Positions 8,003-17,413 of a DNA stretch of 64,000 nucleotides are shown in pieces. A program made the translations under genes and the position numbers. Source of the DNA: Blastococcus sp. TF02A-30 (GTDB taxonomy: Bacteria > Actinomycetota > Actinomycetes > Mycobacteriales > Geodermatophilaceae); contig NZ_QOHJ01000002.1 in NCBI RefSeq assembly GCF_003319185.1, positions 1 to 64,000 of the forward strand. Reading direction: 5' to 3'. The stretch's first letter is position 1. Each line of letters begins with the position of its first letter. The notes beneath the pieces were generated by a model, which ran no database searches, was not told the DNA's origin, and was given only the letters and a program-made list of their open reading frames with translations.

Positions 8003-9930
8003 CGGCGCAGCTCGACCGGCCGGATGCCCTCGTCGGCGGGGAGCTCGAAGCCCCACACCTGGGCGTAGAACGACAGCTCGCCGTCCAGCGCGGCGCGGAT
8101 GTTCTCGGCCTTGCGGAAGCCGTGCTGCTCTCCGGCGAACAGCAGGTAGACGTGCGGCACGCCCTTCTCGCGCAGCGCCGCGACGATCGCCTCGGCCTGC
8201 GCGGGCGGGACGACGGCGTCCTCGTCGCCCTGGAACACCGCCAGGGGCGTGTCGAGCGCGTCGACGTGGTTGATGGGTGAGCGCTCGTCGTACACGGCCC
8301 TGCCCGACGGCCACGGTGCGACCAGCCCGTCGAGGTACCTCGACTCGAACTTGTGCGTGTCGGAGGCCAGCGCACCGAGGTCGGCGACGCCGAAGTGGCT
8401 CGCCCCGGCGGTGAAGACGCCGGGCCGCATGGTGAGCGCGGCCAGCGTCGTGTAGCCGCCGGCCGATCCGCCGCGGATGGCCATCCGCCGCGGGTCGACC
8501 CGGCCGGCGTCGGCGAGGTAGCGGGCGCAGGCGACGACGTCGTCCAGGTCGACCACGCCCCACCGGTCCTGGAGCGCGTCGCGGTAGCGGCGGCCGTAGC
8601 CGGTGGACCCCCGGTAGTCGACGTCGGCCACGCAGAAGCCGCGCGACGTCCAGTACTGGATGTCCAGGTTCAGCACCGGCACGGCCGCCGAGGTGGGCCC
8701 GCCGTGGACGACGACGAGCAGCGGCGGCGCCTCGCCGTCGGGGAGCGTCGCCCCCGGGTTGGTCGGCGGGTAGACCAGCGCGTGCGCCTCGCCGATCCCG
8801 GTGCCGCGGTCCTCGGTCGGGAAGGTGACGTGCTCGGGGCGGGAGAACCACGCCGGGTCGAGGCCGAGGTCGCGGGCGGGACGCAGCACCTCCGCCGCAC
8901 CGCCGTCGACCGGCACGCGCAGCACCACCGGCTCGCTGTCGGGACCGCCGGCGACGCAGACGACGCCGTCGGCCGTGGCGGTCACCCCGCGGAACGCGGC
9001 GTAGGGCAGGTCCAGCTCGCGCAGCCCGCCGTCCACGTCGAGGACGCCGAGGCGGTCCTGGCCCCCGCGGCCGAACGCGAGCACGATCCGCCCGTCGGGG
9101 AGCAGGGCGAACCGGCTGCTGCCGAAGACCCACTGCGGCCCGGCGATGTCGCTGCCGACGTCGAGCACGAGCTCCGCGTCCGCACCCGCGCGCCACCGGT
9201 GCAGCGACCAGACGTCGGTGCGGTCGCAGAGGAACCACAGCGTGCCGTCGGGCGCCCAGGTGGGCTGGACGACGGAGTCGCCGTTCCCGCCGGCGACCAC
9301 GGTCTCGGTGCCGTCAGCGGCCCGGACCACGAGCTGCGCGGCGTCCCACGGCATGTCGGGGTGCTCCCACTGCAACCAGGCGAGCTCGCCGCCGGGACCG
9401 GGCCGGGGGTCGGAGACGAAGTCGGGGCCGCTCACCAGCACCTCGGCGCTGCCGTCGTCGGCGATCCGCACGATCTCGTTGACGACGTCGGCAGCCGCGC
9501 CGGACTCCGTGTGCGTCTCCCGCACCGCGAGGACGCCGCCGGGCACCACGCGCAGGTCCGCGTACCGGACGCCGGAGGGGATCGCCGGCTCGGGGGTGAC
9601 GGCGACGGGAGAGCCGCCGGGGAGCAGCCGGTGCAGCCGCTGGTCGGAGAAGTTCGTGAACCACAGGACGCCGTCGGACACCGTCCAGGCGCCACCGCCG
9701 TACTCGTGCACCCGGGTGCGGGCGTTCCACGGCGCCGGCAGCACGGCGGTCGGCTCGCCGCCGGGGGAGCGGCGCACCAGCACCGAGCGCCCGCCCTCCG
9801 AGGGACGGCCCTCGGACCACCAGACGTCGGCCCCGTCCACCACGACCTCGCCCAGGCGGGCGGCGGACCGGACGACGAGGGCGGAGGTGATCGGGGTCTG
9901 CCAGCTGCCGGCGGGGAGCGGAGCACTCAT
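7999..9930 (-). CDS. S9 family prolyl oligopeptidase-like peptidase
   Basis: A 643-residue protein with an N-terminal seven-bladed beta-propeller-like region (repeats around TRVHEYGGGAWTV, FTNFSDQRLHRL, QPTWAPDGTLWFLCD) and a C-terminal alpha/beta hydrolase. The catalytic serine is in RGGSAGGYTTLAAL, the aspartate in GDEDAVVPP and the histidine in AGEQHGFRK. No signal peptide is seen, so it is probably cytoplasmic and acts on short peptides. The ATG at 9928-9930 was chosen because it begins the conserved MSAPLPAGSWQTPITS; an upstream in-frame start 14 codons away is less likely. Divergent from ftsK. Confidence 0.9.
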   Translation of the reverse strand: MSAPLPAGSWQTPITSALVVRSAARLGEVVVDGADVWWSEGRPSEGGRSVLVRRSPGGEPTAVLPAPWNARTRVHEYGGGAWTVSDGVLWFTNFSDQRLHRLLPGGSPVAVTPEPAIPSGVRYADLRVVPGGVLAVRETHTESGAAADVVNEIVRIADDGSAEVLVSGPDFVSDPRPGPGGELAWLQWEHPDMPWDAAQLVVRAADGTETVVAGGNGDSVVQPTWAPDGTLWFLCDRTDVWSLHRWRAGADAELVLDVGSDIAGPQWVFGSSRFALLPDGRIVLAFGRGGQDRLGVLDVDGGLRELDLPYAAFRGVTATADGVVCVAGGPDSEPVVLRVPVDGGAAEVLRPARDLGLDPAWFSRPEHVTFPTEDRGTGIGEAHALVYPPTNPGATLPDGEAPPLLVVVHGGPTSAAVPVLNLDIQYWTSRGFCVADVDYRGSTGYGRRYRDALQDRWGVVDLDDVVACARYLADAGRVDPRRMAIRGGSAGGYTTLAALTMRPGVFTAGASHFGVADLGALASDTHKFESRYLDGLVAPWPSGRAVYDERSPINHVDALDTPLAVFQGDEDAVVPPAQAEAIVAALREKGVPHVYLLFAGEQHGFRKAENIRAALDGELSFYAQVWGFELPADEGIRPVELRR

Positions 9931-10022
9931 GCGTGTGACGTTATGCCCCGGTGGGGACGAGGTGCGGGACACGAGGTCCGGCCTGCCCGATCACGGAGCC
10001 CCGGCGGATTACCGTTCGACGC

Positions 10023-12518
10023 ATGCCTGCCCGCACCACGCCGACGCGCAAGCCGCCGGCCAAGAGCCGGTCGGGCTCGACCGCGGCCAGCAAGAAGCGC
10101 CCGGCCGCCAAGCGGGCGCCCAACCGCCGCCCGCCCGCCCGCAAGAAGCAGGACTCCGGGTTCAGCCTCTGGCGCGCCGCCAGCGGCACCTGGGGGCTGC
10201 TCGCCCGCGGTGCCGGCGGACTGGCGCGCTCCGTGGCCCGTCCGGAGGAGGCCGAGCCGCTCGCGCCGGAGCACCGCCGCGACGGCGTCGGGCTGGCGGT
10301 GCTCGGGCTCGCGATCGTGCTCGGCGCCGCGGCGTGGAGCAACGGCATCGGCCCGGTCGGCGAGGCGCTCACCGACGGCGTCCGCTGGATCGTCGGCTCG
10401 CTGGTCATGGTGCTGCCGGTCGTCTTCTTCTTCGCCGCGCTGCGCCTGCTGCGTCGCGGTCCGCGGCCCGAGGCACGCGGCCGGCTGGCCATCGGCTGGC
10501 TGTGCATGGTCGCCGCGGTGCTGGGCATCGCGCACGTCGTCGGCACCCCGGCCGACCCCGAGGCCGGCGTCCCCGGATCCGGTGGTCTGGTCGGCTGGGC
10601 CGTCGGCACCCCGCTGGTCGCGGGGATGAGCAGCGCCGTCGCCGTCGTCCTGCTCGGGCTGGCCGCGTTCTTCGGCCTGCTCGTCATCACCGCCACGCCC
10701 GTGCACCAGATCCCCGAGCGGCTGCGCGAGCTGGGTGACCGCGTCCTCGGTCGCGCCGACGACTACGAGGACGACGACGCGTACGACGACTTCGACTACG
10801 AGGAGGAGGAGCCGGCGCCGAAGAGCCGCAGGCGCAAGAACTCGCTGTCGGAGGACCTGCTCACCACCGGGCCGATCGACCACGCGGCGTACGAGGCCGC
10901 GCCCGAGGCCACCCTCGTCACCGAGCCCGAGCACACCCAGCTGCACGCGCCGACGCGCCCGCCGGTCGTCGACCGCACCTCCCCGCCGGAGGACCTGCCG
11001 CCGATCACCGAGCCCGAGCAGCTCTCCATCCAGCCGGTCGAGGGCGACTACGTCCTCCCGGCCCTGTCGATGCTGCGCCCGGGCGACCCGCCGCGGGCCC
11101 GGTCCAAGGCCAACGACGTCGCCATCGAGGCGATCAGCGGGGTGCTCGAGCAGTTCAACATCGACGCCGCCGTCACCGGCTTCACCCGGGGCCCGACGGT
11201 CACCCGCTACGAGGTCGAGCTCGGCCAGGGCGTCAAGGTCGAGAAGATCACCCAGCTCACCAAGAACATGGCCTACGCGGTGGCCAACGACAACATCCGC
11301 ATCCTGGCGCCCATCCCCGGCAAGTCCGCCGTCGGCATCGAGGTGCCCAACACCGACCGCGAGAAGGTGTCGCTCGGCGACGTCCTCCGCTCCGGTGCCG
11401 CCAAGCAGGACCCGCACCCGATGCTGGTCGGCCTGGGCAAGGACATCGAGGGCGGCTTCGTCTGCGCCAACCTGGCGAAGATGCCGCACCTGCTGGTCGC
11501 CGGTGCCACCGGTGCCGGTAAGTCCAGCTGCGTCAACTCGATCCTGACCTCGCTGCTGCTGCGGGCCACCCCCGACCAGCTGCGGATGATCCTGGTCGAC
11601 CCGAAGATGGTCGAGCTGACGCCCTACGACGGCATCCCGCACCTGATCACGCCGATCATCACCGACCCCAAGAAGGCCGCCACCGCGCTGGCCTGGCTGG
11701 TCGAGGAGATGGAGCAGCGCTACCAGGACATGAAGTCCACCGGGGTGCGGCACATCGACGACTTCAACCGCAAGGTCGAGAAGGGCGAGATCACCGCGCC
11801 GCCGGGCAGCGAGCGGGTCTACCGCCCGTACCCGTACATCCTCGCGATCGTCGACGAGCTGGCCGACCTGATGATGGTCGCCCCCCGCGACGTGGAGGAG
11901 CACATCGTCCGGATCACCCAGAAGGCCCGCGCCGCCGGCATCCACCTGATCCTGGCGACCCAGCGCCCCTCGGTCGACGTGGTCACCGGCCTGATCAAGG
12001 CCAACGTGCCCTCGCGCCTGGCGTTCTCCACCTCGAGCCTCACCGACAGCCGGGTCATCCTCGACCAGCCGGGCGCGGAGAAGCTCATCGGCATGGGTGA
12101 CGCCCTCTTCATGCCCATCGGGGCGGGCAAGCCGATGCGCGTGCAGGGCGCCTTCGTGACCGACGCCGAGATCGAGGCGGTCGTCGAGTTCACCAAGCGC
12201 CAGGCCGAGCCGGAGTACCGCGAGGAGGTCTTCACCGCGGGCGCGGCCGGCGAGAAGAAGGAGATCGACGAGGACATCGGCGGTGACCTCGACCTCCTGC
12301 TGCAGGCCGTGGAGCTGATCGTGACCAGCCAGTTCGGGTCGACGTCGATGCTGCAGCGCAAGCTCCGGGTCGGCTTCGCCAAGGCCGGCCGGCTCATGGA
12401 CCTCATGGAGAGCCGCGGCATCGTCGGCCCGTCCGAGGGGTCCAAGGCCCGCGACGTGCTGATCAAGCCCGACGAGCTCGAGTCGGTGTTGTTCACGTTG
12501 CGCGGCGGCGAAGCCTGA
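10023..12518 (+). CDS. ftsK: DNA translocase FtsK
   Basis: An 831-residue FtsK/SpoIIIE translocase that pumps chromosomal DNA at the division septum. Order of parts: Lys/Arg/Pro-rich cytoplasmic tail (1-45), about four membrane segments (roughly 95-235), an acidic linker ([18 protein letters not shown]), beta domain, motor with Walker A GATGAGKS (494-501) and Walker [14 protein letters not shown], and a C-terminal gamma winged helix ([38 protein letters not shown]) that reads KOPS-type polar sites. The ATG follows TACCGT (10010-10015) by seven bases, suggesting a leaderless mRNA. The ftsK-rimO-pgsA order is conserved in actinobacteria. Confidence 0.96.
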   Translation: MPARTTPTRKPPAKSRSGSTAASKKRPAAKRAPNRRPPARKKQDSGFSLWRAASGTWGLLARGAGGLARSVARPEEAEPLAPEHRRDGVGLAVLGLAIVLGAAAWSNGIGPVGEALTDGVRWIVGSLVMVLPVVFFFAALRLLRRGPRPEARGRLAIGWLCMVAAVLGIAHVVGTPADPEAGVPGSGGLVGWAVGTPLVAGMSSAVAVVLLGLAAFFGLLVITATPVHQIPERLRELGDRVLGRADDYEDDDAYDDFDYEEEEPAPKSRRRKNSLSEDLLTTGPIDHAAYEAAPEATLVTEPEHTQLHAPTRPPVVDRTSPPEDLPPITEPEQLSIQPVEGDYVLPALSMLRPGDPPRARSKANDVAIEAISGVLEQFNIDAAVTGFTRGPTVTRYEVELGQGVKVEKITQLTKNMAYAVANDNIRILAPIPGKSAVGIEVPNTDREKVSLGDVLRSGAAKQDPHPMLVGLGKDIEGGFVCANLAKMPHLLVAGATGAGKSSCVNSILTSLLLRATPDQLRMILVDPKMVELTPYDGIPHLITPIITDPKKAATALAWLVEEMEQRYQDMKSTGVRHIDDFNRKVEKGEITAPPGSERVYRPYPYILAIVDELADLMMVAPRDVEEHIVRITQKARAAGIHLILATQRPSVDVVTGLIKANVPSRLAFSTSSLTDSRVILDQPGAEKLIGMGDALFMPIGAGKPMRVQGAFVTDAEIEAVVEFTKRQAEPEYREEVFTAGAAGEKKEIDEDIGGDLDLLLQAVELIVTSQFGSTSMLQRKLRVGFAKAGRLMDLMESRGIVGPSEGSKARDVLIKPDELESVLFTLRGGEA

Positions 12519-12535
12519 GCCACATCACCCCCGTG

Positions 12536-12562
12536 GTCGCCGGAGGCGCCGCCTCCGGCGAC
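12536..12562. terminator. Hairpin between ftsK and rimO
   Basis: A perfect 12-bp inverted repeat (GTCGCCGGAGGC at 12536-12547 and its complement at 12551-12562) with a three-base loop begins 17 bases after the ftsK stop and ends one base before the TACGAT -10 element of rimO. It may end ftsK transcription and also occupy the upstream part of the rimO promoter. Confidence 0.6.
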
Positions 12563-12574
12563 TACGATGGCCGG

Positions 12575-14011
12575 GTGACAGCTGCGCCCCGCCCTGCCCG
12601 CACCGTGGCGGTGGTGACCCTCGGGTGCGCCCGCAACGAGGTCGACTCCGAGGAGCTGGCCGGCCGGCTCGCCGCCGGCGGCTACGAGCTCGTCGAGGAC
12701 GCCGACGGCGCCGACGCCGTCCTGGTCAACACCTGCGGGTTCATCGAGTCGGCCAAGAAGGACTCCGTCGACGCGATCCTCGCGGCCACCGACTCGGGCG
12801 CGCCCGTCGTCGCCGTCGGCTGCATGGCCGAGCGCTACGGCTCCGAGCTGGCCGGGGCGCTGCCCGAGGCCACCGTCCTGGGCTTCGACGACTACGCCGA
12901 GATCGGCGACCGGCTCGACGACGTGATCGCGGGCCGCCCGCTGGTGCCGCACACCCCGCGCGACCGCCGCACGCTGCTGCCGATCAGCCCGGTGCAGCGC
13001 AGCGCCGCCCGGGCCGCCGCCGACGCGCCGGTGATCCCCGGTCACGACTGGCTGCGCCGCAAGCGGCTGGCCTCCGGGCCGACGGCGGCGCTCAAGCTGG
13101 CCTCGGGCTGCGACCGGCGGTGCGCCTTCTGCGCCATCCCCACCTTCCGCGGCGCCTTCGTCTCCCGCCCGCCGGCCGAGGTGCTCGGCGAGGCGCAGTG
13201 GCTGGCGTCGGAGGGCGTGACCGAGCTGGTGCTGGTCAGCGAGAACTCCACCTCCTACGGCAAGGACCTCGGCGACCTCCGCTCGCTGGAGAAGCTGCTG
13301 CCCGAGCTCGCCGCCGTCGAGGGCATCACCCGGGTGCGGGTCGCCTACCTGCAGCCGGCCGAGATGCGCCCCGGCCTGCTGGAGCTGATCGCCGGCACGC
13401 CCGGCATCGCCCCCTACTTCGACCTGTCCTTCCAGCACTCGTCGCCGTCGCTGCTGCGCCGGATGCGCCGCTTCGGCGGCACCGACGACTTCCTGGCCCT
13501 GATCGAGCGGGCCCGCGCGCTGGCCCCGACGGCGGGGTTCCGCACCAACGTCATCCTCGGCTTCCCGGGGGAGACCGAGGACGACGTCGCCGAGCTCGAG
13601 CGCTTCCTCGTGGAGGGCCGCCTGGACGCCGTCGGCGTGTTCGGCTACTCCGACGAGGAGGGCACCGAGGCGATCGGCCTGCCGGGCAAGCTGGACCAGG
13701 CCGAGATCGACGCCCGCGTGCGCCGCATCACCGACCTGGTCGAGGAGCTCACCGCCCAGCGCGCCGAGGACCGCATCGGCGAGCGGGTCGAGGTGCTGCT
13801 CACCGAGGACCTCTCCGCCACCGACGGCGCCGGCACCTGGCTCGGCCACGCCGCCCACCAGGACCCGGACGCCGACGGCACGACCACGGTGGCCGGCGTG
13901 CCCGGCGGCGCCCGCGCGGGCGAGATCGTGGCCGCCGAGGTCGTCGCCACCGAGGGCGTCGACCTGGTGGCCCGCGCGCTGGTCCCGGCGCTGCCCGGAA
14001 CCGGTCGGTGA
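12575..14011 (+). CDS. rimO: Ribosomal protein uS12 methylthiotransferase RimO
   Basis: Radical-SAM methylthiotransferase that modifies an aspartate of ribosomal protein S12. The 478-residue sequence has an N-terminal UPF0004 domain ([33 protein letters not shown]), the radical-SAM cluster motif [11 protein letters not shown], and a C-terminal TRAM-like domain. [10 protein letters not shown] and the [10 protein letters not shown] segment favour RimO over MiaB; the true MiaB is at 38890. The GTG at 12575 follows TACGAT (12563-12568) by six bases, so a leaderless mRNA is predicted; an in-frame start at 12533 would lie within the hairpin and is rejected. Confidence 0.93.
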   Translation: MTAAPRPARTVAVVTLGCARNEVDSEELAGRLAAGGYELVEDADGADAVLVNTCGFIESAKKDSVDAILAATDSGAPVVAVGCMAERYGSELAGALPEATVLGFDDYAEIGDRLDDVIAGRPLVPHTPRDRRTLLPISPVQRSAARAAADAPVIPGHDWLRRKRLASGPTAALKLASGCDRRCAFCAIPTFRGAFVSRPPAEVLGEAQWLASEGVTELVLVSENSTSYGKDLGDLRSLEKLLPELAAVEGITRVRVAYLQPAEMRPGLLELIAGTPGIAPYFDLSFQHSSPSLLRRMRRFGGTDDFLALIERARALAPTAGFRTNVILGFPGETEDDVAELERFLVEGRLDAVGVFGYSDEEGTEAIGLPGKLDQAEIDARVRRITDLVEELTAQRAEDRIGERVEVLLTEDLSATDGAGTWLGHAAHQDPDADGTTTVAGVPGGARAGEIVAAEVVATEGVDLVARALVPALPGTGR

Positions 14012-14015
14012 CCGG

Positions 14016-14690
14016 GTGAGCGCGGTGCTGCCCGACCCGGCCGCGACGCCGCCGCAGACGGCGCGGCTGGTCAACCTGCCGAACGCGCTCACCGTGCTCC
14101 GGCTCGCCGTCGTCCCCGTCTTCGCCGTCCTGCTGCTGCAGGACGAGGGCCTCGACGACGCCGGCCGCTACTGGGCCACCCTGGTGTTCGGGCTGGCCAT
14201 CATCACCGACCGCTACGACGGGATGATCGCCCGGCGGACCGGGCAGGTGACCGAGTTCGGGAAGCTCGCCGACCCGATCGCCGACAAGGCGCTCACCGGC
14301 AGCGCGCTCATCGGGCTGTCGGTGCTCGGCCTGCTGCCGTGGTGGGTCACCGCGCTGATCCTCGTGCGCGAGGTCGGGGTGACGCTGCTGCGCTTCTGGG
14401 TCATCCGGCACGGCGTCATCGCGGCCAGCCGCGGCGGCAAGGCCAAGACCGTGGTGCAGGCGCTGGCCATCGGGCTGTACATCCTGCCGCTCACCGGCGC
14501 GCTGGCCACCGCTCGCTGGTGGGTGATGGCGGCCGCCGTCGTGCTCACCGTCGTCACCGGCCTCGACTACGTCTACCGCGCGCTCGTGCTGCGCCGCACC
14601 AGCGCCCGCGCCATGCGGGCGGCCGCGGAACGGCGGGCCGCCAAGGGCGCCGCCGGTGCGGGGGAGACCCGCACCGACACCGCCGCCTGA
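14016..14690 (+). CDS. pgsA: CDP-diacylglycerol--glycerol-3-phosphate phosphatidyltransferase
   Basis: Integral membrane CDP-alcohol phosphatidyltransferase that makes phosphatidylglycerol phosphate. The metal and CDP-binding motif D-x2-D-G-x2-A-R-x8-G-x3-D-x3-D is complete as TDRYDGMIARRTGQVTEFGK-LADPIAD. Several hydrophobic segments follow and the C-terminus is Ala/Arg-rich and cytoplasmic. The GTG start lies four bases after the rimO stop. This matches mycobacterial pgsA3 next to ftsK; a related PgsA-type substrate cannot be excluded. The convergent small gene ends only four bases beyond. Confidence 0.9.
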   Translation: MSAVLPDPAATPPQTARLVNLPNALTVLRLAVVPVFAVLLLQDEGLDDAGRYWATLVFGLAIITDRYDGMIARRTGQVTEFGKLADPIADKALTGSALIGLSVLGLLPWWVTALILVREVGVTLLRFWVIRHGVIAASRGGKAKTVVQALAIGLYILPLTGALATARWWVMAAAVVLTVVTGLDYVYRALVLRRTSARAMRAAAERRAAKGAAGAGETRTDTAA

Positions 14691-14694
14691 CCCC

Positions 14695-15015
14695 TCACAT
14701 CCAGGGGCCCTCGGGCGCGGGCCCCAGCGTCATCCCGCCGTCCGGGTCCAGGTCGCAGCGCAGCCGCTGGTCGGCCGTCCCGGGGGCCCCCGCCAGCTGC
14801 GTCGTGCCGCGCGCGCGGTGGCCCACCCGGACCTCCACCCGGCCGCCGGTCCCCCCGGGGACGGGCAACGGCACGACCGCGGCCACCCCGATCGACCAGT
14901 CCGTGCTGACGCCCGTCCCGGCCCACACCTCCCGGCCGTCGAGGAGCACACGCACCTCGTCGTCCCGGAAGCCCGCGCCGAGCTCCAGCACCAGCGGTTC
15001 GGCCATGTCGGTCAT
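14695..15015 (-). CDS. Small protein of unknown function, third gene of the metalloprotease cassette
   Basis: A 106-residue acidic protein that I do not recognise. It reads like a compact beta-rich domain: LVLELGAGFRDDEVRVLLDGREVWAGTGVSTDWSIGVAAVVPLPVP, then GRVEVRVGHRARGTTQL. No signal peptide, membrane segment or cysteine pairs suggest location. It lies 58 bases downstream of the metalloprotease, separated by a 15-bp hairpin (15027-15063), and ends four bases from the convergent pgsA. A second in-frame ATG (15003-15005, MAEPL) is an equally good start; neither has a clear ribosome-binding site. A role as partner or inhibitor of the protease is speculation from position only. Confidence 0.7.
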   Translation of the reverse strand: MTDMAEPLVLELGAGFRDDEVRVLLDGREVWAGTGVSTDWSIGVAAVVPLPVPGGTGGRVEVRVGHRARGTTQLAGAPGTADQRLRCDLDPDGGMTLGPAPEGPWM

Positions 15016-15026
15016 GGTGCTCGGGT

Positions 15027-15063
15027 CCGGGGCCGGGAGGAACAGCGCTCCTCCCGGCCCCGG
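15027..15063 (-). terminator. 15-bp hairpin between metalloprotease and small gene
   Basis: A perfect 15-bp inverted repeat (CCGGGGCCGGGAGGA at 15027-15041, complement at 15049-15063, seven-base loop) sits 10 bases after the metalloprotease stop and 11 bases before the start of the next gene. It could terminate or attenuate transcription, lowering expression of the small protein relative to the protease, or stabilise the upstream mRNA end. Confidence 0.65.
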
Positions 15064-15073
15064 TGCCCAGCGG

Positions 15074-17311
15074 TCAGTCCGCCGGGTCCTCGGCGAGCAG
15101 ACCCAGCGCGGCGCCGGGCAGTTCCTTCTCCTCCGCCAGCCGGGTGGCGTCGCGGCGGAGGTCCCGCGCGCCGACGCCGTCCCCCTCGGCGGCGTGGCTG
15201 CGGGCCAGGTAGCCCATGACCTGCAGGACGGTCAGGTCGTCCAGCCCGCCCTCGCCGCGGGAGGCGTCGATCGCCGGCGTGAGCAGCGCGTCGGCCCGGT
15301 CGAGGTCCCGCTCGCGCACCGCCACCGAGCCGTCCGGCTCCACGGCGGTGTACGGGCGGGCCGCGTTGATGCCCAGGGCCAGCCGGGCGTAGACCGCGTT
15401 CGGGTGGTCGGCGTGCTCCTCGGTGATCTCCTCCAGGGCCGCCATGCCCGAGCCCAGCGCGGGCGCGTCGCTGCCCAGCAGCGTCATGGCCATGCCGACC
15501 TCCTCCCCGAGGAGCAGCCCGGCGACGGCGTCGTCCTCGGCGCTGCGCGTGCCCCACACCCGCACGGTGGCGGTGTCGGAGACGACCACCGAGCCGTCGG
15601 GCGCGGTGTAGGCCGCGCGGATCCGGTAGGTGCCCGGATCCTCGAAGAGCTGGCCGGCGGCCGCGTCGTAGCCGATGTAGGCGCTCACCGGGAGCACCTG
15701 ACCCGGAGCCGCCTGCAGCAGCTCCGGCTCGGCGCAGTGCAGCACCGGCGGGCGGTGGACGATCGTGTCGCCCCGCGGCCGGCTGATGGTGACCTGCACC
15801 AGCCCGTACTTCGGGTGCAGCAGCTCGGCGGGGTGCACCTGCTGGCCGCGGTCCACGGTCAGCGCCAGCTCCAGGACGATCGGCGTGCCCAGCACCGGCC
15901 GCTCCGGCGACGTGCGCACGCGCAGCCGCAGACCGCTGGTGTCGGTCGTCGGATCGGACGGCTGGACCGGCATCTCCACGGCGGCGCCGGTGCCGAACGG
16001 GGTGCCGCCCATGATCACGTTGTCGCGGAAGCCGTGCCGCAGGTGGGCCAGCTCCAGGTCGTCGAACTGGAACGGGAAGGCCCCCCAGAAGGCCGCCGCG
16101 CCGCTGGGGGCACCGCCGCCGGGGTTGTAGTTCTGCGGGTAGTTCATCCACGACAGCGCGCCGGGGCGGTTCGGCAGCGGCGGGGTCATGAACGCCTTGT
16201 GGAACGAGTGGAACAGGTTGAAGCAGTGCCCCAGCTCGTGGACGGCGACGTAGAGCTGCTCGCGCAGGTTCTGCGGGGTGCCGGCCTGGATGACCTGGTA
16301 GAAGCTGGCGCAGCCCTGCCGCTGGAGCCCCTGCTGGTCGAACATGATGCCCCGGAGGCCGGTGCCGAGCTCGTGCCGCTGGGCGTGCAGCAGCCACACC
16401 TTGAACTGCGCCCGCTCCTGCCAGCGGGAGAAGTGGGCGGTCATCGCACCGTGCAGGCTGGCGTTGTTCCACACGTGGTTCGACGACGTCGCGATGGTGT
16501 TCCCCCCGCCGGTGTCCAGCACCTGGATGCCGGCCTCGCCGTAGGCGGCGGCGGCCGTCAGCGTCCTCGCCGGGCCGCCGCTCGGCAGGGAGCCGGTGTC
16601 GTAGCTGGTGAAGGCGGTGACCCCCGCCTCGACGTCCTGCTCCAGCTCGACCACCCGCAGCGCCGCGCCCTCGGGCGCGCACGTGTACGTGGCGCCGATG
16701 GCACCGCTGGGCGTCGACCACTGGATGGTCGCCGGCGCGGGGCTCTGGAAGATCGTGCGGCGAGGGATCGTGACCCGGGCGACGGTGAAGGTGGTCGGCC
16801 ACGTGCAGCGGGCGGTGCCGACGGCGACCAGGGCCCCGTTGGTGACGGTCGTGGTGACCGCGTCGACCGTCCAGGAGCCGAAGTAGCTGGTCGTGGCCCC
16901 GGACACGCTGAAGTAGTCGCCGCTGATCTTCTTCAGCGGACGGCGGCCGTCCACGTCGATGCGCAGCTCGAGCTGGAAGCCGGCCGCCGGCGACCGGTAG
17001 CGGCCGCTGGCCTGCCGTATCCGGACGGGCAGCACCGGCCGCTGGGGGATCGGGATCGGGGTCACGGGGATCCCGGCCTCCGTCGACTGGTCGGCCAGCC
17101 AGTCCTCGACGACGGTGCCGATGGCGCCGCCTCGTGCGTCGACGGCGTCCGACCCGCCGGTCGCCTCGGCCGCGGGCGCGGCGCTCGGGTCGGCGACGAT
17201 GCCGCCCGCCGCCGCCATCGCGGGCTCTTCCTGGGGAACGGTGGACTCCCGGGGCGCGGGGATCATGCCGTCGCCGGTCGTGGGCGCGGCGTTGGGTTCG
17301 AGAACGGTCAC
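15074..17311 (-). CDS. Metzincin-like zinc metalloprotease with unusual HExxHxxNxxH motif
   Basis: A 745-residue protein of unrecognised family. Residues 1-90 are low-complexity (Ala/Pro/Gly/Thr). Around 105-340 is a beta-rich region. The centre carries VAVHELGHCFNLFHSFH (358-371): the three zinc histidines of a metzincin are spaced H-E-x2-H-x5-H but the usual glycine at position eight is asparagine. A likely Met-turn, SWMNY (387-391), follows 19 residues later. Then come an Ig-like/beta region (about 455-590) and a helical TPR-like C-terminus. No Sec signal is visible, so the protein seems cytoplasmic or exported non-classically. GTG start has a good GAGGAG ribosome site. Second gene of a minus-strand cassette led by a BTAD regulator. 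Confidence 0.75.
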   Translation of the reverse strand: MTVLEPNAAPTTGDGMIPAPRESTVPQEEPAMAAAGGIVADPSAAPAAEATGGSDAVDARGGAIGTVVEDWLADQSTEAGIPVTPIPIPQRPVLPVRIRQASGRYRSPAAGFQLELRIDVDGRRPLKKISGDYFSVSGATTSYFGSWTVDAVTTTVTNGALVAVGTARCTWPTTFTVARVTIPRRTIFQSPAPATIQWSTPSGAIGATYTCAPEGAALRVVELEQDVEAGVTAFTSYDTGSLPSGGPARTLTAAAAYGEAGIQVLDTGGGNTIATSSNHVWNNASLHGAMTAHFSRWQERAQFKVWLLHAQRHELGTGLRGIMFDQQGLQRQGCASFYQVIQAGTPQNLREQLYVAVHELGHCFNLFHSFHKAFMTPPLPNRPGALSWMNYPQNYNPGGGAPSGAAAFWGAFPFQFDDLELAHLRHGFRDNVIMGGTPFGTGAAVEMPVQPSDPTTDTSGLRLRVRTSPERPVLGTPIVLELALTVDRGQQVHPAELLHPKYGLVQVTISRPRGDTIVHRPPVLHCAEPELLQAAPGQVLPVSAYIGYDAAAGQLFEDPGTYRIRAAYTAPDGSVVVSDTATVRVWGTRSAEDDAVAGLLLGEEVGMAMTLLGSDAPALGSGMAALEEITEEHADHPNAVYARLALGINAARPYTAVEPDGSVAVRERDLDRADALLTPAIDASRGEGGLDDLTVLQVMGYLARSHAAEGDGVGARDLRRDATRLAEEKELPGAALGLLAEDPAD

Positions 17312-17376
17312 GCTGATCAGCTCCTCGGGGGGTGGACGACCCGCCCGCTGCTCGGTCCTGCGGTCACGGGCGGCAG

Positions 17377-17413
17377 CGGCACCGTGGCACCGGAGCCGTC
17401 ACCGAGGCGTCAC
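17377..17413 (-). promoter_or_regulatory. Candidate SARP direct-repeat operator before the metalloprotease gene
   Basis: Read on the minus strand, GTGACG (17413-17408), GTGACG (17402-17397), GTGCCA (17390-17385) and GTGCCG (17382-17377) follow each other, the first three at 11 and 12 base steps. SARP/BTAD regulators classically bind short direct repeats one helical turn apart upstream of target promoters, so these are candidate sites for the regulator encoded immediately upstream. The first repeat overlaps that gene's stop codon. No clear -10 element was identified. Confidence 0.4.

Noticed and set aside
6143..9238. A very long open frame antisense to rnj and the S9 peptidase
   Set aside because: Arg/Gly/Ala-rich, without domains, and mirrored on a real gene of strongly biased codon use; a GC-rich shadow frame.
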